64,000 nt of DNA from Paenibacillus sp. FSL R10-2734 (lineage in GTDB: Bacteria; Bacillota; Bacilli; Paenibacillales; Paenibacillaceae). Position numbers and translations under genes: made by a program. The stretch spans positions 124,001-188,000 of the forward strand of contig NZ_CP150170.1 in assembly GCF_037963865.1 (NCBI RefSeq). Reading direction: 5' to 3'. Under the pieces are notes generated by a model. That model saw nothing but the letters and a program-made list of their open reading frames with translations, had not been told where the DNA came from and searched no databases. Each line of letters starts with the position of its first letter. The first letter of the stretch is position 1. Shown here piece after piece: positions 26,085-35,877 of the stretch.

Positions 26085-26660
26085 TTATTGTAGGCCGTAA
26101 TCGCGAGTCAAACCGCTTAAGCCGTCTTTGTAGCCGCTACCGATTGCGTTGAACTTCCACTCTGCACCATGACGGTATAGTTCGCCGACAACAACGCCCG
26201 TTTCAATAGAGAAGTCTTCACCCAAATCGAAACGGATTAGTTCTTCATTGTTCAAATCATTTACGATACGTACATAAGAACGAGAAACTTGTCCGAAGTT
26301 TTGGCTTCTTGCTTCAGCTTCATAAATTGTAATAGTAAAAGCTACCTTTTCTACATCTGCTGGGATACTCAGAAGATCTACTTGAATCTGCTCATCATCA
26401 CCATCGCCGTCACCAGTACGGTTATCACCTGTATGAACAACAGAAGCGTTCTCGTTCTGTCTATTATTGAAGTAAATGAAGTTCGTTTCTTTTTCAACTT
26501 TGCTGTTCGCATTAGTCAAAAATACGGAAACGTCCAAATCGAAATCTTTACCGCCGTCATATTTATTAGTGTCCCAACCAAGACCCACTGTAATTTTGGA
26601 CAGACCTGGATTTGTTTTTGTTAAATCGATCTTTTGACCTTTAGATAGATTAATTGCCAT
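26085..26660 (-). CDS. terD: TerD-family stress protein (second paralogue)
   Basis: This Ter domain protein has 191 residues and no extra segments. It starts [30 protein letters not shown] and [14 protein letters not shown] supply the conserved calcium ligands, and the closing tail is [28 protein letters not shown] precedes the ATG. It lies between two paralogues with 30-46 bp gaps and is clearly part of one transcript. Divergence between the three copies is concentrated in the DUF-like loop after the first calcium motif, suggesting different partners. Confidence 0.93.
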   Translation of the reverse strand: MAINLSKGQKIDLTKTNPGLSKITVGLGWDTNKYDGGKDFDLDVSVFLTNANSKVEKETNFIYFNNRQNENASVVHTGDNRTGDGDGDDEQIQVDLLSIPADVEKVAFTITIYEAEARSQNFGQVSRSYVRIVNDLNNEELIRFDLGEDFSIETGVVVGELYRHGAEWKFNAIGSGYKDGLSGLTRDYGLQ

Positions 26661-26689
26661 GATAACATTCCTCTTTTCTTTTATTTGGA

Positions 26690-27286
26690 TTATACGTAGC
26701 GTTCTGCCAGTTGATTGATATGTGCCGCGTGACTACCCTCACCGATTGCGGCGAACTTCCATTCTCCACCTTGCCGGTAAAGCTCCCCACAAATAAGCGC
26801 TGTATAGCCATTGTAATTATCAGATAGATTGAAGCGGATCAGCTCACTATTGCCTACAGCATTCATCACACGGATATAAGCTGATTTGATCAGCCCGAAA
26901 TCCTGTTTACGGTTCGTGGCATCATAAATATTCACAACCACCAGAACCTTGTGCACATCCGAAGGAATGGCATTCAGGTTGACCATGATTTGCTCATCGT
27001 CTCCGGCTCCATCACCCGTAAGATTGTCTCCGGAATGAATAACAGAGTTACAAGGACTTTGCTTATTATGGAAGCACACCAGGTTACCCTTCTTAATCAG
27101 CTTACCATTCTCGTTCAGCATCAGTGCTGAAGCATCACAGTCCACATTGGCCTGTTTCTTCACACCGAAGAATCCTCGAGCCGGCTCAGCCGGATCCCAA
27201 CCTAAACCTACAATTACGTTAGATAAGCCTGCATTACCTTTTGTGAGGTCAATCTTCTGACCTTTTACCAGATTAATTCCAGCCAA
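26690..27286 (-). CDS. TerD-family stress protein (first paralogue, TerZ-like)
   Basis: TTG 27286 is used as start. GGAGGT lies eight bases upstream and the product then begins at the family's usual position ([20 protein letters not shown]); the longer frame to 27322 lacks a ribosome site. It has an insertion in the first loop ([17 protein letters not shown]) and the calcium elements CDASALML and [14 protein letters not shown]. The C-terminus ([16 protein letters not shown]) differs from the other two, which is a TerZ-type feature. Length 198. Confidence 0.9.
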   Translation of the reverse strand: MAGINLVKGQKIDLTKGNAGLSNVIVGLGWDPAEPARGFFGVKKQANVDCDASALMLNENGKLIKKGNLVCFHNKQSPCNSVIHSGDNLTGDGAGDDEQIMVNLNAIPSDVHKVLVVVNIYDATNRKQDFGLIKSAYIRVMNAVGNSELIRFNLSDNYNGYTALICGELYRQGGEWKFAAIGEGSHAAHINQLAERYV

Positions 27287-27412
27287 CTTTACGTACCTCC
27301 ATTCCCTTAAAAGAATCACCATCTGTTAGTCTAGCTTTTGGATGTTATATGAGTGATACGCTAAAGAACTAAATACGTTTCATCCGAAATCATGTATATG
27401 GTTTTACATCGT

Positions 27413-27859
27413 TTATAGACTGAACTCGCCAGGGTTTAATCCCAATACACCGCAAATATGCCGTACAACCGCTTTTTCATTGTCATCAAAATCACCATCA
27501 GCTGATCCAATAGCTGAGCATACACCCACAATTACGCGTCCCACATCCGGTTTGCCCGTAAACTTACCAATTGCTTTCAGTGCCTCCTGCTTACCGATTT
27601 CTGGTGAGAACTCAAAGTTACTTACATAAAAGTTGAACTGGGTAATGACGTCTCTCATGTCAAACACCTTTAGCTCATTACTCATATTCATATAGCCAGC
27701 CATTTTATTCTTTTCAGCTTCTTCTATCTTACCGTCGGCAGCAGCAACCAAGGCGCAGCCCGCAACTACCGCATTCATGAAATCTTTATTTTTATATTTC
27801 TTTACTTGTTCTGTTAGTCCGTTTTTGGTTGTGTTCAACCAGCTTTTAAATGTGCTCAT
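27413..27859 (-). CDS. terB: TerB-family tellurite resistance protein
   Basis: This is a small all-helical metal-binding protein of 148 residues. Two acidic repeats are characteristic, VAAADGKIEEAEKNKM and GSADGDFDDNEKAVVRHICG, each a DG motif that binds divalent metal. GAAGGAGAAAACG precedes the ATG. It is the first gene of the minus-strand locus, 126 bp before the TerZ-like gene, so transcription probably starts in 27860-28030. I could not find a convincing sigma-A, sigma-B or ECF promoter there. Confidence 0.93.
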   Translation of the reverse strand: MSTFKSWLNTTKNGLTEQVKKYKNKDFMNAVVAGCALVAAADGKIEEAEKNKMAGYMNMSNELKVFDMRDVITQFNFYVSNFEFSPEIGKQEALKAIGKFTGKPDVGRVIVGVCSAIGSADGDFDDNEKAVVRHICGVLGLNPGEFSL

Positions 27860-28031
27860 CGTTTTCTCCTTCTATCACTGCTAGATTATGATAACAAAAG
27901 ATATCCCAGAGCCTCCTCTCCACGTATCCGACAGAATTTTCATAGTAGATCCCTGAATCACGGTTTACTCTTCTAATATACCTGATAAAATAGCAATATT
28001 CTACTTTTCCAAACTTTTACAGCACAATACC

Positions 28032-28073
28032 AAAAAAGGCACTGCCAGAAATTCTATCCTCTCTAGCAGTGCC
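28032..28073 (-). terminator. Terminator of the agmatine operon
   Basis: On the minus strand GGCACTGCTAG pairs with CTGGCAGTGCC, followed by six T. It separates aguAB from the Ter locus. Confidence 0.92.
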
Positions 28074-28100
28074 TTAAGTCACATTTAACCGTGAATTCTA

Positions 28101-28976
28101 TTAAATTATAATATCCCCATCATAAGATCCAATCATTTTGTACAGATCCGGTCGACGATCACGGAAGATGCCCCACTCGATCCGTCCGACTTCCAAAGCA
28201 TCCAGATCAAATTCGCTTACCAGCACGGTTTGTTCGTCGCGTCCAGCCTCAACAATTTTGTTACCCTGCGGGCCTGCAATGAACGAAGAGCCGTAGAAAT
28301 TAATGCTGGAATCTTCATCGATCTCCTCACCGATACGGTTGGAGGCAATGACTGGAATAAGGTTAGCTGCTGCATGTCCAAGCATACAGGTCTGCCAATG
28401 ATCCTTGGAATCGATCGATCCATCCTGCGGTTCTGATCCGATGGCTGTTGGATAGAAGAGAATCTCTGCTCCCATCAGGCTCATCACTCTAGCCGCCTCT
28501 GGATACCACTGATCCCAGCAGATCCCTATGCCAATCTTGGCATAGCGAGTATTCCATACCTTAAAGCCGGTATCCCCCGGATTGAAGTAGAACTTCTCTT
28601 CATAGCCTGGGCCATCAGGTATATGGCTCTTGCGGTATTTACCTAGTATCGTTCCATCGGCGTCGATCACAGCCAGTGAGTTATAACGCGCGTAGTTCTT
28701 TTTCTCATAAAAACTGATCGGCAGTACCACTTGCAGTTCCTTGGCTACTGCTTTGAAATGATTAATCGCTTTGTTATGCTCAAGCTCTGTTGCATACGCG
28801 TAATAATCAGCTTTCTCTTTCTGGCAGAAATACGGGGTTTCGAACAGTTCCTGCAGCAAAATAATCTGTGCTCCCTGTGCCGCCGCTTCTCTAACCAATG
28901 TTTCGGCTTTGCTGATATTCTCATCAATATTGCTGGAACAGCTCATTTGCGTCGCAGCTACTTTTACATTTCTCAA
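28101..28976 (-). CDS. aguB: N-carbamoylputrescine amidase
   Basis: This nitrilase-superfamily enzyme (291 residues) hydrolyses N-carbamoylputrescine to putrescine, CO2 and ammonia in the cytoplasm. The Glu-Lys-Cys triad is visible: LLQELFETPYFC (Glu), YRKSHIPDGPGYEEKFYF (Lys) and GIGICWDQWYPEAAR (Cys). TTG 28976 is the start, with AGGAGG eight bases upstream. It sits 53 bp after aguA on the same strand, so the two enzymes form the agmatine-to-putrescine route. A terminator follows. Confidence 0.95.
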   Translation of the reverse strand: MRNVKVAATQMSCSSNIDENISKAETLVREAAAQGAQIILLQELFETPYFCQKEKADYYAYATELEHNKAINHFKAVAKELQVVLPISFYEKKNYARYNSLAVIDADGTILGKYRKSHIPDGPGYEEKFYFNPGDTGFKVWNTRYAKIGIGICWDQWYPEAARVMSLMGAEILFYPTAIGSEPQDGSIDSKDHWQTCMLGHAAANLIPVIASNRIGEEIDEDSSINFYGSSFIAGPQGNKIVEAGRDEQTVLVSEFDLDALEVGRIEWGIFRDRRPDLYKMIGSYDGDIII

Positions 28977-29029
28977 GTATCTGTCCTCCTTGTATATAAA
29001 TGTCCCTCTGGACGTTTAGTTTCTTTCAA

Positions 29030-30058
29030 TTATTGCTGAGCAGGCATTTGCTGCGTGGTGCAGTGAACATTACCACCTTCGGTGATGACCGCCATACCGT
29101 TAACTGTACGAATCTTGCGGTCCGGGAACAAGCCAGCCAGTACTTCCTCGGCAAGTTTATCTGTTTCCACCGCTGTACCGCCAAACACAGGTAATATAAT
29201 ACCACCATTTACGAAATAAAAGTTCAAATAACTAAGCGTCAGACGGCTGCCGTCATGATCCACCCGCGGTGGCTGCTGAATCTTGATAATCTCCAGCTTG
29301 CGCCCTTTCGCATCTGTGGCATTCTCCAGAATCCGAAGATTCTCCTGTGTGATCTCAAAATTCTCGTCCTGCGGGTCCTCGCAAACCTGAATAATAACTT
29401 GGCCTGGAGCAGCAAAGCAAGCGATATTATCTACATGACCATCGGTTTCATCGCCACTAAGACCACGCTTTAGCCAAATAATAGATTCTGTACCTGTATA
29501 ATTTCGCACGTACTCTTCAATATCCTCGCGCTTCAAATCCGGGTTGCGGTTCGTATTGAGCAGACATTCTTCTGTAGTAATCAAGGTGCCTTCTCCATCC
29601 GTATGAATAGAGCCACCCTCCATTACAAGCGGCGCATCAAAACGTGTGACTTGCGAATGCTCGAGAATCTGTGGAGCCACTTCGTCATCCAGATCCCAAG
29701 GTGAATATTTACCGCCCCAGGCATTGAACTTCCAGTTCACGCCTGCCAGAGCACCGTCTTTATTAACAACAAAGGTAGGCCCATTATCACGCAGCCAAGC
29801 ATCGCTATGCTCTATAGGCAGTAGCGTTACATTCGGTCCGCCGACCAGATGTTCGACCCTTTCCACGTCCTCCGGGTTAACGATGACCGTGATCGGTTCA
29901 AACTCAGCAATAGCTGTGATGATCTCCGCATAACCTTGGCACACAGACTCATGGTTATCTGGGAAACACATGGATTCCTGCACCGGCCAGGAGATAAAAG
30001 TACGTTCATGCTTGCCCCATTCCGGTGGCATTGTATAGTTCAATTCTTTAGGATTCAT
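29030..30058 (-). CDS. aguA: Agmatine deiminase
   Basis: This is a guanidino-group-modifying enzyme (peptidyl-arginine-deiminase fold, 342 residues) converting agmatine to N-carbamoylputrescine and ammonia. Motifs include LPIEHSDAWLRDNGPTFVV, LVMEGGSIHTDGEGTLI, DGHVDNIACFAAPG (catalytic His/Asp) and the C-terminal GGNVHCTTQQ, whose Cys at about 333 is the nucleophile. AAGGTAG precedes the ATG. It is co-transcribed with aguB. No arginine decarboxylase is in the window. Confidence 0.95.
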   Translation of the reverse strand: MNPKELNYTMPPEWGKHERTFISWPVQESMCFPDNHESVCQGYAEIITAIAEFEPITVIVNPEDVERVEHLVGGPNVTLLPIEHSDAWLRDNGPTFVVNKDGALAGVNWKFNAWGGKYSPWDLDDEVAPQILEHSQVTRFDAPLVMEGGSIHTDGEGTLITTEECLLNTNRNPDLKREDIEEYVRNYTGTESIIWLKRGLSGDETDGHVDNIACFAAPGQVIIQVCEDPQDENFEITQENLRILENATDAKGRKLEIIKIQQPPRVDHDGSRLTLSYLNFYFVNGGIILPVFGGTAVETDKLAEEVLAGLFPDRKIRTVNGMAVITEGGNVHCTTQQMPAQQ

Positions 30059-30203
30059 GTGTTAACTACCTTTACTATTATATTTGGAGCCAGTCTGTCC
30101 TTGAAACTCCTTCCTCATCATACAATAATATGTTCTAGTGCTCAATTCCCTAGGACAGTAATAATGTTGGAAGGAATTCAGGTCACAGCTGGTCTAGCTG
30201 AGC

Positions 30204-30752
30204 TTATAGTGCAATCCTTTTTACCACATTGCCCTCAAAATCCTTAACGATGAATTCTCCACCCTCGAGGACACCATAGGAATTCGGATTATTCTCTTTA
30301 GGCAGCGATATGGAGCCGGGATTCAGCACATATACTCCCTCTTTTACATCCGCAACCGGAATATGGGTATGCCCTTGAATAAAGATATCCTTCTCGGATA
30401 GTGCCGGTAAATTCTCAATGCTAAAGCCATGCCCGTGTGTAACATAGATCCGTCTGCCTTCATGCAGGAGCATGACATAATCACCCATCATCGGGAATTG
30501 CAGCAGCATCTGGTCCACCTCAGCATCGCAGTTCCCGCGTACTGCCGTTATGGGCTTCTTTGTGTTATATTCATTCAGTTTATTAGCAACTCCCTGTGGG
30601 TCATAACCCTTCGGCAGTGGGTTTCTGGGGCCGTGATATAAAAAGTCTCCTACGATAACAAGACTATCGGGCTGTTCTTCCTCAACTTTTTCCAAAGCCC
30701 GTTCTAGCCAGAATAAAGATCCGTGAATATCGGAAATAAACATTAGCTTCAT
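30204..30752 (-). CDS. YfcE-type metallophosphoesterase
   Basis: This 182-residue phosphodiesterase has all calcineurin-like metal motifs: FISDIHGS, IVGDFLYHG, VRGNCD, VTHGHG and GHTHIP. It would hydrolyse a small phosphodiester or phosphomonoester in the cytoplasm with two metal ions. ATG 30752 has AAGGAG eight bases upstream; ATG 30755 is an alternative. The 52-bp tandem array lies about 215 bp upstream. The natural substrate of this family is unsettled. Confidence 0.9.
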   Translation of the reverse strand: MKLMFISDIHGSLFWLERALEKVEEEQPDSLVIVGDFLYHGPRNPLPKGYDPQGVANKLNEYNTKKPITAVRGNCDAEVDQMLLQFPMMGDYVMLLHEGRRIYVTHGHGFSIENLPALSEKDIFIQGHTHIPVADVKEGVYVLNPGSISLPKENNPNSYGVLEGGEFIVKDFEGNVVKRIAL

Positions 30753-30964
30753 CATATATTCTCCTTTTCGACTAAAGTAGATCATGTTCTTAGGTTACAA
30801 TTTTAACCTTGAATATGCCAGCAACGCAAAAGCAGACGTTCCCAGTAGGAACGCCCTGCTCTATATGATTCTACACTAAGAAAAACCTCACCTACGGTTC
30901 GGTCCTTTAAAGATCTGGAATACATCCACCGCTTCAGCAGGGGTGGGGGACGGATAACGGCGCT

Positions 30965-31276
30965 GGCTCGTTTACGTTACCGGCGGCACATTGTATTCGG
31001 TTTTTCGCATACATTTGGCTCGTTTACGGTACCGTCGGCACATTGTATTCGGTTTTTCGCATACATTCGGCTCGTTTGCGTTACCGGCGGCACATTGTAT
31101 TCGGTTTTTCGCATACATTTGGCTCGTTTACGTTACCGACCGCACATTGTATTCGGTTTTTCGCATACATTTGGCTCGTTTGCGTTACTGGCGGCACATT
31201 GTATTCGGTTCTTCGCATACATTCGGCTCGTTTGCGTTACCGACGGCACATTGTATTTAATTTTTCGCATACATTT
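30965..31276. repeat. Tandem array, 6 x 52 bp
   Basis: Six direct copies start at 30965, 31017, 31069, 31121, 31173 and 31225, each beginning GGCTCGTTT. A conserved middle, GGCACATTGTATTCGG, is followed by TTTTTCGCATACATT. Copies differ mainly at two or three bases near ACGTTACCGGCGG. A degenerate seventh copy trails to about 31290. The array lies between the gltD terminator and the phosphoesterase promoter region. Short open frames across it only reflect the repeat. Confidence 0.95.
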
Positions 31277-31356
31277 GTCCGTAAGCTCGACTAAAACATG
31301 CATTTCGTAGGATATAAGGTCCGCTCGGTCCGTCCCATCCCAAAGAGGCGTGTGCT

Positions 31357-31388
31357 AAAAAGTATAGTGTAACACTTATATATACTTT
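31357..31388 (-). terminator. Terminator of gltD
   Basis: On the minus strand AAAGTATA pairs with TATACTTT, with an inner GTG/CAC pairing, and T residues follow. Confidence 0.65.
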
Positions 31389-31396
31389 CTGACATT

Positions 31397-32881
31397 TTAA
31401 GGTAAATTCGATGATCCCATCAAGAATCGGTCCACTTCGCGGGCTGTTTGACGACCCTCATCAATGGCCCAGACTACAAGACTTTGCCCGCGGCGCATAT
31501 CGCCTGCGGTGAATACACCTTCTACATTCGTTGCTTGTGCTCCGAACTCCGCCTTGGCATTTCCACGCTCATCACGTTCCACTCCAAGCTCGCCTAGTAC
31601 AGTCTCTTCAGGACCTGTGAATCCCAATGCAAGTAGTACCAACTGCGCCTTTAGGACTTCCTCACTGCCTGGTACTTCCACCGGAACCATCCGTCCCTGT
31701 TCATTACGAGTCCACTCAATTCGCACGGTATGCAGCTCCTGCACATGTCCACTGTCGTCGCCGACAAATCGTTTCGTCGAAACTAGATAACGACGTGGAT
31801 CTTCTTTATACAGCGAAGCCGCTTCTTCTTGACCATAGTCCACCTTAAGAACCTTTGGCCATTCTGGCCAAGGATTGCTAGACTGACGTGTCAGCGGGGC
31901 CTGTGGCATAATCTCAAGCTGGGTCACACTACGACAGCCGTGGCGGATTGACGTTGCTACACAGTCTGTACCTGTATCCCCGCCGCCAATTACAACTACA
32001 TCCTTATCTGCTGCGGACAAGTATTCGCCATCAGCAAGCTCTGAATCCAGCAAGCTCTTGGTATTCAATGTTAGAAACTCCATAGCCTGATGAATGCCCC
32101 GCAGCTCACGACCCTCTATAGGAAGATCACGTGCTTGCGTGGACCCGCCACACAAGACCACAGCATCATGCTCCGACTTGAGCTGTGCTGCCGAGATATC
32201 TCGCCCAATCTCAGTACGAGTCACGAATGTAACACCTTCTGCCGAAAGCAGGTCTACGCGGCGCTGAACAGTCTTCTTATCCAGCTTCATGTTCGGAATA
32301 CCATACATCAACAAACCACCAATCCGGTCTGCCCGTTCATACACGGTCACCGTATGCCCCGCCTTGTTAAGCTGAGCTGCACAGGCTAGACCTGCTGGAC
32401 CTGAACCCACTACAGCTACCCTTTTGCCTGTGCGGGTATGCGGCGGTTCTGGCACAATCCAACCTTCTTCAAAACCTCTATCTACAATCGCCTTTTCAAT
32501 CGATTTAATCGTAACAGGCTTGCCATTCATCCCTACCGTACAAGAGCCTTCACAAGGCGCTGGACATACACGTCCAGTAAATTCAGGGAAGTTATTGGTC
32601 TTATGCAGGCGTTTCAGCGCAATCTCCCAGTTTCCGCGATAGACCATATCATTCCATTCTGGAATCAAGTTGTGCAGAGGGCAGCCGGATGCCATACCAG
32701 ACAACAGACGTCCTACATGACAAAATGGCGTACCACAGTCCATACAACGTGCCCCTTGCTCGCGCAGCTTCTCTTCATCCATAGGAATCGAGAATTCATT
32801 CCAATTCTTAATCCGCTCCAGCGCCTCACACTCCGAAGGTGTCTGCCTTTCAAATTCCAAAAATCCGGTTGCTTTCCCCAT
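31397..32881 (-). CDS. gltD: Glutamate synthase small (beta) subunit
   Basis: This FAD/NADPH-dependent oxidoreductase subunit passes electrons to the large subunit for glutamine-dependent glutamate synthesis. At 494 residues it is full length. N-terminal iron-sulfur Cys clusters are visible in [10 protein letters not shown] and CPAPCEGSC. The FAD site is [20 protein letters not shown] and the NADPH site is [16 protein letters not shown] 32881 (GKATGFLEF, as in homologues) has GAGAGG nine bases upstream and is preferred to 32890. No gltB lies next to it, and pulA is upstream. The 295-bp gap upstream (32882-33176) holds only the pulA terminator and presumably its promoter. Confidence 0.95.
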   Translation of the reverse strand: MGKATGFLEFERQTPSECEALERIKNWNEFSIPMDEEKLREQGARCMDCGTPFCHVGRLLSGMASGCPLHNLIPEWNDMVYRGNWEIALKRLHKTNNFPEFTGRVCPAPCEGSCTVGMNGKPVTIKSIEKAIVDRGFEEGWIVPEPPHTRTGKRVAVVGSGPAGLACAAQLNKAGHTVTVYERADRIGGLLMYGIPNMKLDKKTVQRRVDLLSAEGVTFVTRTEIGRDISAAQLKSEHDAVVLCGGSTQARDLPIEGRELRGIHQAMEFLTLNTKSLLDSELADGEYLSAADKDVVVIGGGDTGTDCVATSIRHGCRSVTQLEIMPQAPLTRQSSNPWPEWPKVLKVDYGQEEAASLYKEDPRRYLVSTKRFVGDDSGHVQELHTVRIEWTRNEQGRMVPVEVPGSEEVLKAQLVLLALGFTGPEETVLGELGVERDERGNAKAEFGAQATNVEGVFTAGDMRRGQSLVVWAIDEGRQTAREVDRFLMGSSNLP

Positions 32882-33096
32882 CTCTTTCATCCTCTCTAAA
32901 TATCCCCACAGATATATACTTTCTAAATCGTTAAAAAAGAAAAATACGCTCTATGATTGTCTGTTGTTATTCTTATGCCACTCTAAAGCGCCAAAGTAAA
33001 TGCCTTCATATTAACATCCAATTTTCACATCGAAAATGAGTAATGTCACCTTTTTATGTAAAATGAAACAATCAAATTAAGGAAATTGAAAAACAC

Positions 33097-33149
33097 AAAA
33101 AAGCACACAGTGTACTGTACCTGATTTAAGTACATTACTCCGCATGCTT
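33097..33149 (-). terminator. Terminator of pulA
   Basis: A long imperfect stem on the minus strand (AAGCATG...GTAC with GTAC...TGTGCTT) is followed by six T. Confidence 0.65.
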
Positions 33150-33176
33150 CCCACTAATTATTTTGTAAAAGACTAC

Positions 33177-35132
33177 CTATTTCGCCGTCAGTACTACAGT
33201 CCCAATCCCATTTACAGTTAGCTTATTACCAGTCAGTTCCTGCGTAAGATCAGCTCCAAAGATCGTCTTCCACGCTCCAAGCTGCGGCAGAACCACAGTG
33301 GTCTGTTCAGCATTCGCATTAAAAAGAACATAGATATGCTTCGCTGCATCTCCTCCAGCATGGCCACGCAGCGTGTAAGCTACTGCACTTGCCGGTGCTT
33401 TTTCAAAAACCAGATGGTTCCGAATGTCGTCTGCCGTTCGCATACGGAAGGCCGGATGCGCTTTACGCAGTGCAATTAGCTGCTTCATATATGCTACATC
33501 TTCCTGATGTGCTGCGCACCATTCCCAGTCCATACGATTGATCTCGACCGAGGATTTATAGCTGTTCTCTACCCCGTTCTTCGTACGCATAAATTCCTGA
33601 CCTGCATGGATAAAAGGAATTCCCTGGCTCATGAACACTATCGCAGAAGCTAGCCTATGCATGGAGCGGCGCTCAGTGTCCGTCACACCCTCGGTGGACA
33701 ATACTATTTTATCCCATAACGTATGATTATCATGGCACTCTACATAATTAACATTCTGCTGAGGCTCCACGGCAAATTGCTTAATCCCTGGACTGAAGGC
33801 AATGCCTCCCGCAACCCCTGCCTTGATCGCAGTTTCCAGACCTATCATTCCACTGATGAAGCCCGGCTGATCGTATAAGAAGATATTTCCTTTGATGGCA
33901 TCCCTGAAATCATCATTAAAATGTCCGATTCCCGGCATAACAGCAGCATTCTTCTGATGCGCGAGCCGTTCCATCGGCAGCTCTGTTCCCATCATCCAGC
34001 CTTCACCAATCGTCATGATGGATGGATCTATTCCATCCAGACGCCGCCGAGTTTCCCGCATCGTATCGACATCCATCAAGCCCATCAAATCAAAGCGGAA
34101 GCCGTCGATATGGTATTCCTTGGCCCAATAAACTACAGACTCCACGATGAAGCGAGACATCATCAAGCGTTCTGTAGCCACGTCATTCCCGCAGCCAGAG
34201 CCATTTGACAGGCTCCCGTCTTGTTTATAACGCAAATAATAGCCAGGAACTAGTTTGGTGAAATTCACGCGATATCCGTCGTACACATGGTTGTAAACAA
34301 CATCCATAATGACACGGAGTCCCCGATCATGAAGCGCTTGAATCATTGTTTTTAGCTCTTGAATGCGTAGTCCGGGCACATACGGATCCGTAGCATAGGA
34401 GCCTTCAGGAGCATTATAATTCTTCGGATCATAGCCCCAGTTAAAATGCGGTTCATCCAGCTTCGTCTCATCTACACTCTCTGTTGAATAATCATAAATA
34501 GGCAATAGCTGCACGTGGGTCACACCGAGATTTGCGATATGATCTAGTCCGGTAAGAATCCCCTCAGGTCCGCGAGTTCCTTCTTCCGCCAAGGCGAGAT
34601 ATTGTCCCTTGTGAGCCATGCCGCTTGCCGGATGAATGGATAAGTCCCGCAAATGAAGTTCATAAATAACGGCGTCCACAGGATCCTCAAACGGCGGCTT
34701 ATCTTCCGTCCACCGCTCAGGGTCTGTCTTGCGCAAATCTAGAATAGCACCTCTGTCTCCGTTCACGCCAACAGCCCGTGCGTAAGGATCAGCTGCTTCA
34801 TTCCACTGTTCACCTAGACGCACTCGGTAGGTATAGAATTTTCCATCCAGATCACCCTCAACTGTTGCTCTCCACGTTCCCCGGATATCGCGATTCATAG
34901 CATATTTGCACTCCGCCGCTCCCTGCCACGAATCATAGATTGCTAGCTCTGCCTCCTGAGCCGTAGGAGCCCACAAGCAAAATGATGAACTGGCCGGTGA
35001 ATATGTCAGCCCCAGGTCATCCCCGTCATAGCTGAACAACTGATCAAATTCTTGAGCGAACACGGAAATACCTTTAGTAGTTGCAGGATCACCATAATAT
35101 ATGGGTTCCTTCATTTCCTTTTGTACGGACAA
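33177..35132 (-). CDS. pulA: Type I pullulanase
   Basis: This GH13 debranching enzyme hydrolyses alpha-1,6 links in pullulan, glycogen or limit dextrins. With 651 residues and no signal peptide it is cytoplasmic. An N-terminal CBM48-like domain (YSPASSSFCLWAPTAQEAEL) is followed by the pullulanase motif FNWGYDPKNYNAPEGSY. The GH13 regions are VMDVVYNHV, DGFRFDLMGLMD (nucleophile Asp), IMTIGEGW (acid Glu) and YVECHDNHTLWDK. TTG 35132 lies 33 bp after a clear -10 element. A LacI-type operator overlaps the promoter. It likely processes imported maltodextrins. Confidence 0.95.
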   Translation of the reverse strand: MSVQKEMKEPIYYGDPATTKGISVFAQEFDQLFSYDGDDLGLTYSPASSSFCLWAPTAQEAELAIYDSWQGAAECKYAMNRDIRGTWRATVEGDLDGKFYTYRVRLGEQWNEAADPYARAVGVNGDRGAILDLRKTDPERWTEDKPPFEDPVDAVIYELHLRDLSIHPASGMAHKGQYLALAEEGTRGPEGILTGLDHIANLGVTHVQLLPIYDYSTESVDETKLDEPHFNWGYDPKNYNAPEGSYATDPYVPGLRIQELKTMIQALHDRGLRVIMDVVYNHVYDGYRVNFTKLVPGYYLRYKQDGSLSNGSGCGNDVATERLMMSRFIVESVVYWAKEYHIDGFRFDLMGLMDVDTMRETRRRLDGIDPSIMTIGEGWMMGTELPMERLAHQKNAAVMPGIGHFNDDFRDAIKGNIFLYDQPGFISGMIGLETAIKAGVAGGIAFSPGIKQFAVEPQQNVNYVECHDNHTLWDKIVLSTEGVTDTERRSMHRLASAIVFMSQGIPFIHAGQEFMRTKNGVENSYKSSVEINRMDWEWCAAHQEDVAYMKQLIALRKAHPAFRMRTADDIRNHLVFEKAPASAVAYTLRGHAGGDAAKHIYVLFNANAEQTTVVLPQLGAWKTIFGADLTQELTGNKLTVNGIGTVVLTAK

Positions 35133-35164
35133 AGCACCTATCCCCTTTTCCAGTTATTAACTGG

Positions 35165-35200
35165 ATTATAGTATGATCCTCTACTTTGTGCAAACGTTTG
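35165..35200 (-). promoter_or_regulatory. pulA promoter with overlapping CAAACGTTTG operator
   Basis: On the minus strand TTGCAC (35193-35188), 17 bp, then TATAAT (35170-35165) is a good sigma-A promoter. The perfect palindrome CAAACGTTTG (35191-35200) overlaps the -35. It is typical of LacI-family repressors such as maltose regulators, or a weak cre for CcpA. Confidence 0.75.
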
Positions 35201-35253
35201 GACTCACAAAAATTAGATCATTTTTTCAGGACAATCTCCTAGCCAAATCACGA

Positions 35254-35877
35254 TTAACTAGGAGGTACTAAGATATTCATTCCCACCATCGTAATGATGT
35301 CTTTATTCACAAAATATGGAATATGTCGTTCCTTACAAAGAGCAATCTTACCGTCCTTATATCTCACACCATTGTCTTGAACGATAAGGATTGGACGATC
35401 TCCATGATCAGGGAACTCATATCCTATTCCGAGTACCCAGTGGTAGTCGTAAACAAATTTCCCTCTCCACCGAAAATTAAACCATTTATCAAATTTAATG
35501 GCTACAGGCCGGCCGGCATCAATCTCCGCTTTATACACATCAAAATCGTTAAAAGTAGTGATAGATAGCTTGTGCTGCTCTTTCGGCGAGATTGAAGCGT
35601 TGATATAAGCTGTCATTCCCTTTACAAAGCGGCGTGTACCCATGCCCAAACGGGTCCCTCCGTGATGACTGTATATGTAATTAATATGAGCAGCTTTGGA
35701 GTGAAAATGACCTTTTCCACGAATAAAGTCCATTCCTAGCTGGGTATTCCAATACTCGGTTAAAGCCGCCATCGTCGCCGGTCCACAGGCAGAAGACGGG
35801 GATGCAACCCCAGCCTCCCACTGTGTATATGGATCCACTGTTAGTTTGTTACTGAGACTGGACTTTTTATGCTTCAT
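35254..35877 (-). CDS. C39-like papain-fold protein
   Basis: This 207-residue protein has a Peptidase_C39_2-like layout: Gln19 in VDPYTQWEAG, Cys31 in SACGPATMAALTEYW, then YHWVLGIGYE (His, about residue 145) and VQDNGVRY (Asn/Asp). It has no signal peptide or membrane span, so it would act inside the cell or leave by another route. Its ATG overlaps the stop of the PAS kinase gene (TGATG), implying coupled translation. It may process or bind a peptide linked to that kinase. Bacteriocin leader cleavage is unlikely, as no ABC exporter is nearby. Confidence 0.72.
   Translation of the reverse strand: MKHKKSSLSNKLTVDPYTQWEAGVASPSSACGPATMAALTEYWNTQLGMDFIRGKGHFHSKAAHINYIYSHHGGTRLGMGTRRFVKGMTAYINASISPKEQHKLSITTFNDFDVYKAEIDAGRPVAIKFDKWFNFRWRGKFVYDYHWVLGIGYEFPDHGDRPILIVQDNGVRYKDGKIALCKERHIPYFVNKDIITMVGMNILVPPS

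Noticed and set aside
27860..28031. Sigma-B or ECF promoter for the Ter locus
   Set aside because: Partial matches only (GTTTGG..., TGAAAA...CGT with wrong spacing); no combination met the expected spacing.
30991..31310. Three short overlapping proteins across the 52-bp array
   Set aside because: All are read-throughs of the same tandem repeat in different frames, without start signals.
32882..33096. TnrA or GltC operator before gltD
   Set aside because: TGTGA and TGTTA half-matches occur but not in the required dyad spacing.
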